A DNA stretch of 7,533 bases from DASYXW01 sp035934405 (GCA_035934405.1 DASYXW010000054.1:1-7533); one strand, 5' to 3'. Shown: positions 1-6,021, counted from the first letter of the stretch. Notes: generated by a model not told the origin, from the sequence alone. Numbers and translations are program-made.

Positions 1-421
<421 letters not shown>

Positions 422-491
422 AACTTGGCACGCCTGCCGGAATCCGAAAACTCCAGCCGGCGTTAAATTTTTGGAGCTCCCCTGCGCGACC

Positions 492-593
492 TGTAGCGCC
501 GGTCTATGACCGGCGTTGTGCTCTCGATGGCTTTCGGTCCCACCGGCCTGTGGCCGGCCTTCTGCCTTTCGCCGCTCATAGAGCGGCGCTACA
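492..593. repeat. REPIN-like three-hairpin repeat element, copy 1 (inside the 16S leader)
   Basis: The element is bounded by a perfect 9-bp terminal inverted repeat, TGTAGCGCC (492-500) and GGCGCTACA (585-593). It contains three perfect hairpins: an 8-bp stem with loop TAT at 497-515, a 6-bp stem CCGGCC/GGCCGG with loop TGT at 543-557, and an 8-bp stem with loop ATA at 570-588. Two REP-like hairpins in inverted orientation around a spacer match the architecture of REPIN elements, which are mobilised in trans by RAYT transposases. No RAYT gene is in the window. A second element with the same ends, TGTAGCGG...CCGCTACA, lies at 5792-5868, so this is a dispersed family and not a chance palindrome. 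Confidence 0.75.
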
Positions 594-660
594 AGAGCAG
601 GAGATTGCATGTCCCATCCCTTGCCGTCAGAACGGAACATGTCGCTCAGCTTCGGACTTT

Positions 661-695
661 CAAATCTCAAATCTGAAATTTCAAATTCAAAATCT
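661..695. repeat. Heptamer tandem repeat, AT-rich family, 5 units
   Basis: Five consecutive 7-base units fill 661-695 exactly: CAAATCT, CAAATCT, GAAATTT, CAAATTC and AAAATCT. The 7-base phase with drifting sequence resembles the short tandemly repeated heptamers (STRR) described in cyanobacteria. A related array lies at 4572-4613. In the 16S leader it would be transcribed as part of the rRNA precursor. Function is unknown. Confidence 0.7.
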
Positions 696-728
696 GGCGT
701 CCGATTGACGTGGCATGCTCAACTCAAT

Positions 729-739
729 TGTCAAAGAGC
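729..739 (-). promoter_or_regulatory. boxA-like rRNA antitermination site
   Basis: Read on the minus strand from 739 to 729, the sequence is GCTCTTTGACA, continuing as ATTG. This is very close to the rrn boxA of E. coli (TGCTCTTTAACA), the RNA site bound by NusB and the S10 protein to make the polymerase resistant to Rho-dependent termination. Its place between the rrn promoter and the 16S 5' end, just after hairpins, matches known rrn leaders. TTTGACA within it could be mistaken for a -35 box, but no suitable -10 follows at 16-18 nt. Confidence 0.7.
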
Positions 740-746
740 TTTTTGA

Positions 747-781
747 TCCCGGTGAAACCGGGACTGCCCGACAGTTCGGGC
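747..781 (-). other. Two hairpins upstream of boxA (boxB-like position)
   Basis: Two perfect inverted repeats lie side by side: TCCCGGT/ACCGGGA with loop GAA (747-763) and GCCCGA/TCGGGC with a 4-nt loop (766-781). On the minus strand they come after the promoter and directly before boxA, which is the place of the boxB hairpin in E. coli rrn leaders. On the plus strand the second hairpin is followed by TTTT and would look like a terminator, but no plus-strand gene ends here. Confidence 0.5.
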
Positions 782-859
782 TTTTCAGGCAGCGTCCGAG
801 ACTTCCCAATTCATCGGCCGCCCGCTCCGTGAGGTATTTACCTTGCAGAGCAATTTCTG

Positions 860-888
860 ATACTAATAGAACTTCATGCGACTGTCAA
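860..888 (-). promoter_or_regulatory. Probable rrn promoter (sigma-70 type)
   Basis: On the minus strand a perfect -35 hexamer TTGACA (888-883) is followed after 17 nt by TAGTAT (865-860), which matches 4 of 6 bases of the -10 consensus. Upstream of the -35 the minus strand is rich in A and T runs (889-912), like an UP element. The predicted start near 853 gives a leader of about 430 nt that carries boxA. This is the best promoter match ahead of the 16S gene. A second, nearer promoter cannot be excluded. Confidence 0.6.
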
Positions 889-911
889 GAGGCAATTTCA
901 AGAAACTTTCA

Positions 912-926
912 AGCGAGATTCTCGCT
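912..926. other. Small perfect hairpin between the divergent rrn promoter and hpt
   Basis: AGCGAG (912-917) and CTCGCT (921-926) form a 6-bp stem around ATT. It sits in the 82-bp space between the rrn -35 box and the hpt start codon, where the hpt promoter must also lie. It could be an operator-like palindrome or part of the hpt leader. The sequence alone does not decide. Confidence 0.35.
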
Positions 927-970
927 GCTTAAATAGCGATTTGCTGTCTAATCCGATCGCGGACCTGAAA

Positions 971-1522
971 ATGATGCCCCCTCCCGACACCACTTCCCCA
1001 GAGACTCTGGAAACCCTGGTCGACTCCGCCCGCATTGCCCAGCGTGTGCGCGAGCTCGGCGCCGAAATCTCCGCCGATTATCGTGGCCGCCCGCTGCGCC
1101 TCATCGGCATCCTCAAAGGCGCCTGGATGTTCCTCGCCGACCTCATTCGCCACATCGACCTCGACGACGTCAGCGTGGACTTTCTTGGCCTCGCCAGTTA
1201 CGGCGCCAGCCAGTTGTCCTCCGGCGAAGTGAAAATCACCAAGGACCTCGACATGAGCATTGAGGACATCGACGTCCTCATCGTCGAAGACATCCTCGAC
1301 ACCGGCCAGACCTTCACCTACTTGCAGGAAGTCCTTGTTGCCCACAAGCCGCGCAGCATGAAAGTCGTCACGCTGCTTGATAAGCCTTCGCGCCGCGTCG
1401 TGCCCGTCCACGCCGATTACGTCGGCTTCACCATCCCTGACGTCTTCGTCGTCGGCTACGGCCTCGATTTCGCCCAGCGCTATCGCCAGCTTCCCGACGT
1501 CTGCGTGCTTCACCCCAAATAA
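971..1522 (+). CDS. hpt: Hypoxanthine(-guanine) phosphoribosyltransferase
   Basis: This cytosolic purine-salvage enzyme transfers phosphoribose from PRPP to hypoxanthine or guanine, giving IMP or GMP. The 183-residue product has the usual length of the family. Visible landmarks are GILKGAWMFLADL (residues 46-58), VDFLGLASYG (69-78), the PRPP loop VLIVEDILDTGQTF (102-115) with the acidic pair E106-D107 and the DTG turn, the purine-contacting lysine in LLDK (135-138), and the C-terminal FVVGYGLDFAQRYR stretch (159-172). The frame is open back to a TTG at 941, but that codon has no Shine-Dalgarno sequence and adds residues not expected in the family. ATG 971 (or 974) has a weak GGA about 7 nt upstream and is preferred. 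The gene is divergent from the rrn promoter and is followed by a heptamer array and rnj. Whether guanine, hypoxanthine or both are preferred cannot be read from the sequence. Confidence 0.93.
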   Translation: MMPPPDTTSPETLETLVDSARIAQRVRELGAEISADYRGRPLRLIGILKGAWMFLADLIRHIDLDDVSVDFLGLASYGASQLSSGEVKITKDLDMSIEDIDVLIVEDILDTGQTFTYLQEVLVAHKPRSMKVVTLLDKPSRRVVPVHADYVGFTIPDVFVVGYGLDFAQRYRQLPDVCVLHPK

Positions 1523-1523
1523 G

Positions 1524-1604
1524 TCGAAGGTCGAAAGTCAAGAGTCGAAGACACTTTGATTTTCGACCTTCAACTTTCGGCCCCTTTCGACTTTCGACTC
1601 CTTT
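1524..1604. repeat. Heptamer repeat, TCGAAAG family, with inverted halves
   Basis: Directly after the hpt stop come four 7-base units (TCGAAGG, TCGAAAG, TCAAGAG, TCGAAGA; 1524-1551). From 1552 the complementary form takes over (CACTTTG, ATTTTCG, ACCTTCA, ACTTTCG, then further CTTTCGA units to about 1604). The two halves are inverted: GAAGGTCGAAA (1526-1536) is a perfect 11-bp complement of TTTCGACCTTC (1561-1571), so the transcript can fold into a hairpin with a 24-nt loop. It could act as a weak terminator or RNA-stability element for hpt, but no U-tract follows. The proposed rnj promoter begins at its right edge. Confidence 0.7.
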
Positions 1605-1615
1605 CGCCTTATACT
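1586..1615 (+). promoter_or_regulatory. Possible rnj promoter
   Basis: TATACT at 1610-1615 matches 5 of 6 bases of the -10 consensus. The -35 would fall in the heptamer array (TTCGAC at 1586-1591, 18-nt spacer), a poor match. Transcription would start near 1622, leaving about 30 nt before the proposed AUU start of rnj. The hit rests mainly on the -10 hexamer. Read-through from hpt is an alternative. Confidence 0.35.
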
Positions 1616-1637
1616 CGGTTCCGGCAGTTTCGCGCTT

Positions 1638-1644
1638 AAAGGAG
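1638..1644 (+). promoter_or_regulatory. Shine-Dalgarno sequence that decides the rnj start
   Basis: AAAGGAG at 1638-1644 is a strong ribosome-binding site. The codon at the ideal distance (8 nt) and in the rnj frame is ATT at 1653-1655. The first conventional start in frame, TTG at 1674, lies 29 nt away, too far for this site, and has no Shine-Dalgarno sequence of its own. Confidence 0.6.
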
Positions 1645-1652
1645 ACACTTCG

Positions 1653-3326
1653 ATTCCATCCACCAGCGGCAAGTTGCGAGCCATTCCCCTTGGAGGCCTG
1701 GGCGAATTCGGCATGAACATGATGGCCTTCGAGTACGACGATCACCTGATTGTGGTCGACTGCGGCGTCATGTTTCCTGACGCCGAGTTGCTGGGCGTCG
1801 ACATCGTCATCCCCGACATCACCTACTTGCGCGAGCACCGCAATCGCATCCGCGCCATTCTGCTCACCCACGGCCACGAGGATCACATCGGCGGCCTGCC
1901 CTACGTCCTCGACGAGATCGACGCGCCCGTCTACGGCACGCCGTTCACTCTCGCCCTGGTGCGCTCCAAGCTCGCCGAGCACGGCATGGCCGACGGTATC
2001 GACCTGCGCGAGATGGGCCCCGGCGCGCCGTTCGACGTCGGCCCCTTTCACGTTGAGTTCATCCACCTCACCCACAGCATCATCGATTCCGGGGCGCTCG
2101 CGCTTACCACCCCCGTCGGCACCGTGATTCACACCGGCGACTTCAAGTTTGACCCCACCCCCACCGACGGCCGCACCAGTGACCTGCACAAGCTCGCCGA
2201 ATACGGCAGCCGTGGCGTGCTGGCGCTCTTTTCCGATTCCACCAACGTCGAGCGCCCCGGCATGACGCCTTCCGAGCGCGGCGTGCGCGAGCGTTTTGCC
2301 GAAATCATGTCCGAAGCCAAGGGCCGTCTGCTCATCTCCTGCTTTTCCACCTCGCTCCACCGCATGCAGATCGTCGCCGACCTCGCGCATGAGCACCATC
2401 GCCGCCTCTGCTTCATCGGACGCAGCATGCACCGCAACTCCGAAATCGCGCTCGAGATGGGACGCCTGCGCGTTCCTCCCGGGCTGCTCATCGCGCCGGA
2501 GGACGTCCGCAAGCTGCCGCGCCAGCAGGTCGTGCTGGTGGTCGCCGGCAGCCAGGGCGAGCCGATGTCGGCGCTCGCCCGCGTCGCGGTCGACAGCCAC
2601 CGCTGGGCCACGGTCGAGCCGGGCGACGAGGTCGTCCTTTCCGCCCGCATCATTCCCGGCAACGAGAAATCCATCTTTCGCATGATGGATCACCTCTACC
2701 GCCGCGGCGCCCACGTCCACTACTCCGACGGCAGCCAGCCGCCCGTCCACGTCTCCGGACATGGCTCGGTGGAAGAGTTGCGCCTCATGCTCAATCTCGT
2801 GCGGCCGAAGTATTTCGTCCCCGTTCACGGCGAATATCGCCAGCTTGCCCGCCACAAGGAAGTGGCTCAGGAGCTCTCCGCCGTCTCCGGCGAAGTCTTT
2901 CTGCTCGAGAGCGGCGAAGTGCTGGAGCTTGATTCCTCGGGCGCGCGGCGCGCCGGCAAGGTGCAGGTGGGCCGCGTGTATATCGACGTCGGCACGCTCG
3001 ACGAGGTCGGCGAGCTCATCCTGAGCGAGCGCCGCAAGATTTCCGAGGACGGCATCGTCATCCCCATCCTCGCCATCAACAAGCACACCGGGCGCGTCGA
3101 AACCCCGCCCGAGATCGTCTCGCGCGGCTTCGTCCCGCTCGACGAGGCGACTTACCTGGTCGAATCGGCCCGCGACGTGGTCCTGGCCACCGTCGAGAAA
3201 TCCAACCTCGAAGAAGTGGGCGACTGGGGCGTGATTAAAGACAAGATCCGCAGCGCCCTGCGCAAGCACTTTGACAAGGAAACCGGCAAGCGGCCCATGA
3301 TTCTGCCGGTGATTCTCGAAGTGTAG
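1653..3326 (+). CDS. rnj: Ribonuclease J (metallo-beta-lactamase / beta-CASP RNase)
   Basis: RNase J is a cytoplasmic zinc-dependent 5'-3' exonuclease and endonuclease of mRNA decay and rRNA maturation. The product (557 residues from ATT 1653, 550 from TTG 1674) has the normal family length. In order, numbered from the ATT, it shows IPLGGLGEFGMN near the N-terminus, the metal site HGHEDH (73-78), HTGDF (160-164), the beta-CASP signature SDSTN (194-198), GSQGEP (299-304), SGHGS (368-372) for binding the RNA 5' phosphate, HGEYR (392-396), and the C-terminal domain. All expected metal ligands are present. The ATT start is preferred because a strong Shine-Dalgarno sequence precedes it by 8 nt and the added PSTSGKL gives the 'KLR-IPLGG' beginning common in the family. 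A conventional gene caller would choose TTG 1674. The FAD oxidoreductase follows after 15 bp. Identity is firm and the start is not. Confidence 0.95.
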   Translation: MPSTSGKLRAIPLGGLGEFGMNMMAFEYDDHLIVVDCGVMFPDAELLGVDIVIPDITYLREHRNRIRAILLTHGHEDHIGGLPYVLDEIDAPVYGTPFTLALVRSKLAEHGMADGIDLREMGPGAPFDVGPFHVEFIHLTHSIIDSGALALTTPVGTVIHTGDFKFDPTPTDGRTSDLHKLAEYGSRGVLALFSDSTNVERPGMTPSERGVRERFAEIMSEAKGRLLISCFSTSLHRMQIVADLAHEHHRRLCFIGRSMHRNSEIALEMGRLRVPPGLLIAPEDVRKLPRQQVVLVVAGSQGEPMSALARVAVDSHRWATVEPGDEVVLSARIIPGNEKSIFRMMDHLYRRGAHVHYSDGSQPPVHVSGHGSVEELRLMLNLVRPKYFVPVHGEYRQLARHKEVAQELSAVSGEVFLLESGEVLELDSSGARRAGKVQVGRVYIDVGTLDEVGELILSERRKISEDGIVIPILAINKHTGRVETPPEIVSRGFVPLDEATYLVESARDVVLATVEKSNLEEVGDWGVIKDKIRSALRKHFDKETGKRPMILPVILEV

Positions 3327-3341
3327 CGGAGCCAACAATCT

Positions 3342-4559
3342 ATGCCTACGAACAACGCCGACGTCAACCGAAACCACTCCGCCGAGTATGTGATCCTGGG
3401 CGGCGGAATGGTGGCCGGTTACGCCGCCAAGGAACTGGTGAAGCTTGGCCTAAAGTCCGGTGAATTGATGATCGTCTCCGCGGACGACTTTCTGCCTTAT
3501 GAGCGCCCTCCCCTCTCGAAGGGATTTCTCTCCGGCAAGGACACCGAAGAGAGCGTATTCATCAACCGTCCCGATTTTTATCGGGAGCACGGGATCGAGG
3601 TGAAGCTCGAAACCACAATTTCAAGCGTCGATCTCAAGAACAAGCGGTTACAATCCAGTTTGGGTGAAGATTTCTCCTTTCAAAAGCTGCTGCTGGCGAC
3701 CGGCGCGCGCCCGAGAACGTTGGACGTGCCGGGCGATGATCTCACGAATGTCTTCTACCTTCGCTCCCTGGCTGATTCGAGGAATATCCGGTCGCGCGCG
3801 AGCACCGGCGCGAAAGCCGTGGTGATTGGCGGCGGGTTTATCGGCATGGAAGTGGCTTCCGTGCTGGCCCAAAAAAAAATCGAAACCACGATTGTTATCC
3901 AAAGCGATCGCGTCTGGGACCGCGTCTTCACGCCTGCCATGTCGGCCTTCTTTGAGCCCTACTACCAGGAGCGCGGCGTAAAGCTCATCAAGCAGGCGTC
4001 GGTCGCAGCGTTCGAGGGCCAGGAAGCGGTTCAGTCCGTGCGGCTGGCCGATGGCCGGAAACTCCCCTGCGACCTCGTCGTGGCGGGCGTCGGCGCTCTG
4101 CCTGTGACCGAGCTCTTTGCCAAGAGCGGAATCGCCGTCAATAACGGCGTGGTCGTCAACGAGTACCTCGAAACCGCTCATCCCGGCGTTTACGCCGCCG
4201 GCGACATGGCCAACTACCCCGACCCGCTCTTCGGGAAACGCCGCCGCGTGGAACACTGGGACAATGCCGTCTCCCAGGGAGAGCATGCGGCGCAGATGAT
4301 GCTGGGCGGCCGGAAGCCGTTTGACCACGTCCCCTATTTTTTCTCGGACGTGTTTGATCTGTCGTACGAATTGTGGGGCGACACCGCAGGTTCCGACCAG
4401 ACCGTGGTTCGTGGCGACCTGAACACCCCGAGCTTCAGCGTGTGGTGGCTCAAAAACAACCAGCTTGTTGCGGCGTTCGTCATGAATCGTCCCGACGACG
4501 AACGCAGCGTGGCTCCCGAATGGATCAGGGCAAAGCGCGGCAGCGAGGATCTGTTGTGA
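3342..4559 (+). CDS. FAD-dependent NAD(P)H oxidoreductase, ferredoxin-reductase / monodehydroascorbate-reductase-like
   Basis: The 405-residue product is a two-dinucleotide-fold flavoprotein that moves electrons from NAD(P)H through FAD to a one-electron acceptor. It has the FAD-binding motif GGGMVAGYAA (20-29), the ERPPLSK motif (54-60) typical of the ferredoxin-reductase and monodehydroascorbate-reductase branch, ATGARPR (119-125), the NAD(P) motif GGGFIGME (163-170), the second FAD motif VYAAGD (283-288), and RRVEHWDNA (301-309). There is no CxxC redox pair, so it is not a thioredoxin- or glutathione-type disulfide reductase. GGAG at 3328-3331 lies 10 nt before the ATG, and rnj ends 15 bp upstream, so cotranscription with rnj is likely. 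Its codon choice is visibly less GC-biased than rnj or hpt and includes a run of nine A at 3871-3879, which hints at a different history. The natural acceptor (ferredoxin, rubredoxin, ascorbate radical or other) cannot be told. Confidence 0.88.
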   Translation: MPTNNADVNRNHSAEYVILGGGMVAGYAAKELVKLGLKSGELMIVSADDFLPYERPPLSKGFLSGKDTEESVFINRPDFYREHGIEVKLETTISSVDLKNKRLQSSLGEDFSFQKLLLATGARPRTLDVPGDDLTNVFYLRSLADSRNIRSRASTGAKAVVIGGGFIGMEVASVLAQKKIETTIVIQSDRVWDRVFTPAMSAFFEPYYQERGVKLIKQASVAAFEGQEAVQSVRLADGRKLPCDLVVAGVGALPVTELFAKSGIAVNNGVVVNEYLETAHPGVYAAGDMANYPDPLFGKRRRVEHWDNAVSQGEHAAQMMLGGRKPFDHVPYFFSDVFDLSYELWGDTAGSDQTVVRGDLNTPSFSVWWLKNNQLVAAFVMNRPDDERSVAPEWIRAKRGSEDLL

Positions 4560-4571
4560 GCACTTGAGGTT

Positions 4572-4613
4572 TCAATCCAGGAATCTTAAATCTCAAATTT
4601 GCAATTCTGAATG
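4572..4613. repeat. Heptamer tandem repeat, AT-rich family, 6 units
   Basis: Six 7-base units with AAT at positions 4-6 of most units fill the gap before the VWA gene: TCAATCC, AGGAATC, TTAAATC, TCAAATT, TGCAATT and CTGAATG. They are related to the array at 661-695. The array ends two bases before the ATG of the downstream gene, where a ribosome-binding site would normally sit. Confidence 0.6.
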
Positions 4614-4615
4614 CC

Positions 4616-5650
4616 ATGAAGCATCTCGGCGCCAATCTCGCTCTTCTGGCACTGGCGCTGGCAACCGCCAGCCCGCGCGGATTCGCGCAGCAAACGCCCT
4701 GCCTCGACCGCATGATCGCGGTCAACGTCACCACTTTGGACGGCACTCCCGCCAAGGGGCTTACGGCTGTGAATTTTCGTGCCAAGGTTCGCGGAGGCGC
4801 CGCTGACGTTGTTTCCGCCACGTACGACACTGGCCCACGTCGCGTCGTCTTCTTGCTCGATACGAGCGCGAGCATGTTTGAGGGAAATACGAATAAGTGG
4901 AGGCCTACCTTACTCGTCGCCGAGGACTTGGTTTCTACTGCTCCATCGCAGGTCTCGTTCGCCCTGGTCACTTTTGCGTCCAAGGCAGAGAATCGAGTCA
5001 GCTTCGGCCAAGACCGCAGGGCCCTGCTCGACGAGTTGCAGAAGCTGGAAGGCATCTCGCAGCGCGACATCAAGGGTGGGCACCTGACGGCCCTGCGAGA
5101 CGCCATGCTTGAGGCGCTCTCCTTGCTTAGCCCAGCCCGAACGGGCGATGCAATCTACGTCGTCACCGACACCGGCGAGAATGCCAGTCGGCGCAAGGAA
5201 TCCCAAGTGCGGCCGCAGTTTCTATGGTCCGGTGTTCGATTGTTTGGCTTTGTGCCAGCCGCGCCCACTGAACCCCCTCTCCCCAGTGAGCCCTATGATG
5301 GACTCAATCTTCTGGACGACTTGGTTGCAAGTACCGGCGGGGACGGAATCGTGCTGTATCCTCCGAGCGAAGGAAGCGCTGATTCGCGGGCGGGCGAAAA
5401 GTCGTTCGGCACGGGTGGCCCTTTCCTCCCGAAGTCGGGCGTGCCGCCCACAGTGCGCGATATCCTTCTCTTCGCCTCGCGCGGCCTCGGCCAAGAAATC
5501 AGCGAGTTCTACCGAGTGAACATCAGACTCCACGAACCCGTGCTCGGCAAGCCTCGCGATTGGAAGCTCGAAGTCATCGCCACCGCGACCGGCAAGAAAA
5601 TCCCACACCTGCGGCTCGTCTATCCCCGAAAGCTCGCGCCGTGCCCGTGA
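4616..5650 (+). CDS. Secreted VWFA-related domain protein (acidobacterial type)
   Basis: The 344-residue protein begins with a signal peptide (charged MKH, hydrophobic core 7-17, likely cleavage after RGFA at residue 24). A short beta-rich segment follows (33-70, 'VNVTTLDGTPAKGLTAVNF'), then a von Willebrand factor A domain from about 76. Its metal-ion-dependent adhesion site is complete: DTSAS (82-86), T158 in LTALRDA, and D185 in VVTDTGEN. The protein ends in a polar segment, LRLVYPRKLAPCP. This layout matches the 'VWFA-related' secreted proteins that are abundant and uncharacterised in Acidobacteriota. The likely role is metal-dependent binding of protein ligands outside the cytoplasm, but the partner is unknown. 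ATG 4616 is the start that yields the signal peptide. No clear Shine-Dalgarno sequence precedes it, because a heptamer array fills that position. No membrane anchor is visible. Confidence 0.85.
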   Translation: MKHLGANLALLALALATASPRGFAQQTPCLDRMIAVNVTTLDGTPAKGLTAVNFRAKVRGGAADVVSATYDTGPRRVVFLLDTSASMFEGNTNKWRPTLLVAEDLVSTAPSQVSFALVTFASKAENRVSFGQDRRALLDELQKLEGISQRDIKGGHLTALRDAMLEALSLLSPARTGDAIYVVTDTGENASRRKESQVRPQFLWSGVRLFGFVPAAPTEPPLPSEPYDGLNLLDDLVASTGGDGIVLYPPSEGSADSRAGEKSFGTGGPFLPKSGVPPTVRDILLFASRGLGQEISEFYRVNIRLHEPVLGKPRDWKLEVIATATGKKIPHLRLVYPRKLAPCP

Positions 5651-5655
5651 TCTGA

Positions 5656-5796
5656 CTCATAGAAAACCGTGAAACACCGGCGGGGCAGCGCGTCTTCGAC
5701 CAGCAGAAGGGCAAGTGGAAGCAAACCGCGCCCACCGCCAAAGACGAGCCCAGCGGCAAGATGGAGCAACTCCTCACCGACCTCGGCCAACTGTAG
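5656..5796 (+). pseudogene. Remnant of a broken gene, possibly DUF4340-like
   Basis: From 5656 to the TAG at 5794-5796 one frame reads like real protein with good codon use, including RVFDQQKGKWKQTAPTAKDE and SGKMEQLLTDLGQL, but it has no start codon and a TGA lies just upstream at 5653. The pattern 'W-K-T-A-P ... D-E ... LL-DL' recalls the repeated unit of DUF4340 proteins, which often accompany ABC-type export genes. That is a weak memory-based match. The stop codon lies inside the first bases of the REPIN-like element at 5792, so the element may have truncated the gene. It is in a different frame from the VWA gene, whose own C-terminus looks complete. Confidence 0.4.
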
Positions 5797-5868
5797 CGGG
5801 GAGCTATGCTCGCTGGATTCGGCGCAAGAGTGCGGGTAGGCATCCGGCGAGCGCAGCTCGCCGCTACA
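5792..5868. repeat. REPIN-like repeat element, copy 2
   Basis: The element is bounded by TGTAGCGG (5792-5799) and its exact complement CCGCTACA (5861-5868). The right half contains a perfect 8-bp hairpin CGGCGAGC/GCTCGCCG with loop GCA (5845-5863). The left half has a weaker hairpin around GAGC-TAT-GCTC (5801-5811), with a mismatch farther down the stem. The ends, the 3-nt loops and the inverted arrangement match the element at 492-593, while the stem sequences and the spacer differ, as in a diverged family. Confidence 0.7.
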
Positions 5869-5881
5869 GGCTCAAACTGGC

Positions 5882-5931
5882 CAGGGTGGCAACCCTGAGC
5901 CGCGCAGCAGACGCTAACGCATCCGTTAGCG
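5882..5931. other. Two perfect hairpins downstream of the REPIN-like element
   Basis: CAGGGT/ACCCTG with loop GGCA (5882-5897) is followed 14 nt later by CGCTAACG/CGTTAGCG with loop CATC (5912-5931). Neither has a U-tract, so they are poor intrinsic terminators. They may be further pieces of a composite repeat element or binding sites. They lie just upstream of the possible promoter of the GloVer-repeat gene. Confidence 0.5.
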
Positions 5932-5946
5932 GCTCGACATCCATCA

Positions 5947-5975
5947 TTGCATTCCGACGCCGCCAAGTGTATGGT
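5947..5975 (+). promoter_or_regulatory. Possible promoter of the GloVer-repeat gene
   Basis: TTGCAT (5947-5952) and TATGGT (5970-5975) are separated by exactly 17 nt and match 3 and 4 bases of the sigma-70 hexamers. Transcription would start near 5982 and produce a leader of about 110 nt containing two hairpins. The match is modest and offered as the best candidate in the gap. Confidence 0.3.
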
Positions 5976-6021
5976 ATCGGCCGGTCGAGATTGGAAAGTG
6001 CCATCCTGGATGGAGCGGTAG

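Larger units (their letters stand above)
422..853 (-). other. 16S rRNA leader (pre-rRNA 5' region), about 430 nt
   Basis: This gene-free stretch lies between the likely rrn promoter and the mature 16S 5' end. In the direction of transcription (right to left) it holds two GC-rich hairpins (766-781 and 747-763), a boxA-like site (729-739), an AT-rich run of heptamers (661-695), a three-hairpin REPIN-like element (492-593), and about 70 nt of unrecognised sequence before the 16S. The open frames that cross it on both strands are low-complexity products of these repeats and are not believable proteins. The left limit follows from 16S homology. The right limit assumes a start about 7 nt downstream of the proposed -10. 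Confidence 0.6.

Noticed and set aside
706..734. TTGACA on the minus strand (734-729) as a second rrn promoter
   Set aside because: It is part of the boxA-like GCTCTTTGACA, and there is no acceptable -10 hexamer 16-18 nt downstream.
941..970. TTG 941 as the start of hpt
   Set aside because: There is no Shine-Dalgarno sequence before it, and ATG codons at 971/974 fit the family length better.
1524..1604. Short repeats considered as a CRISPR array
   Set aside because: The units are 7 bases long with no spacers of uniform length and no cas genes nearby, so this is a heptamer tandem repeat.
1428..3377. A 649-codon open frame on the minus strand covering all of rnj
   Set aside because: It is a shadow of GC-rich rnj codons. 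The translation is a low-complexity mix of D, H, A, V and G with no recognisable motif, and the plus strand encodes a textbook RNase J.
3648..4328. Open frame of 226 codons antisense to the oxidoreductase
   Set aside because: It is a shadow frame. The plus strand has complete FAD and NAD(P) motifs, while this one has none.
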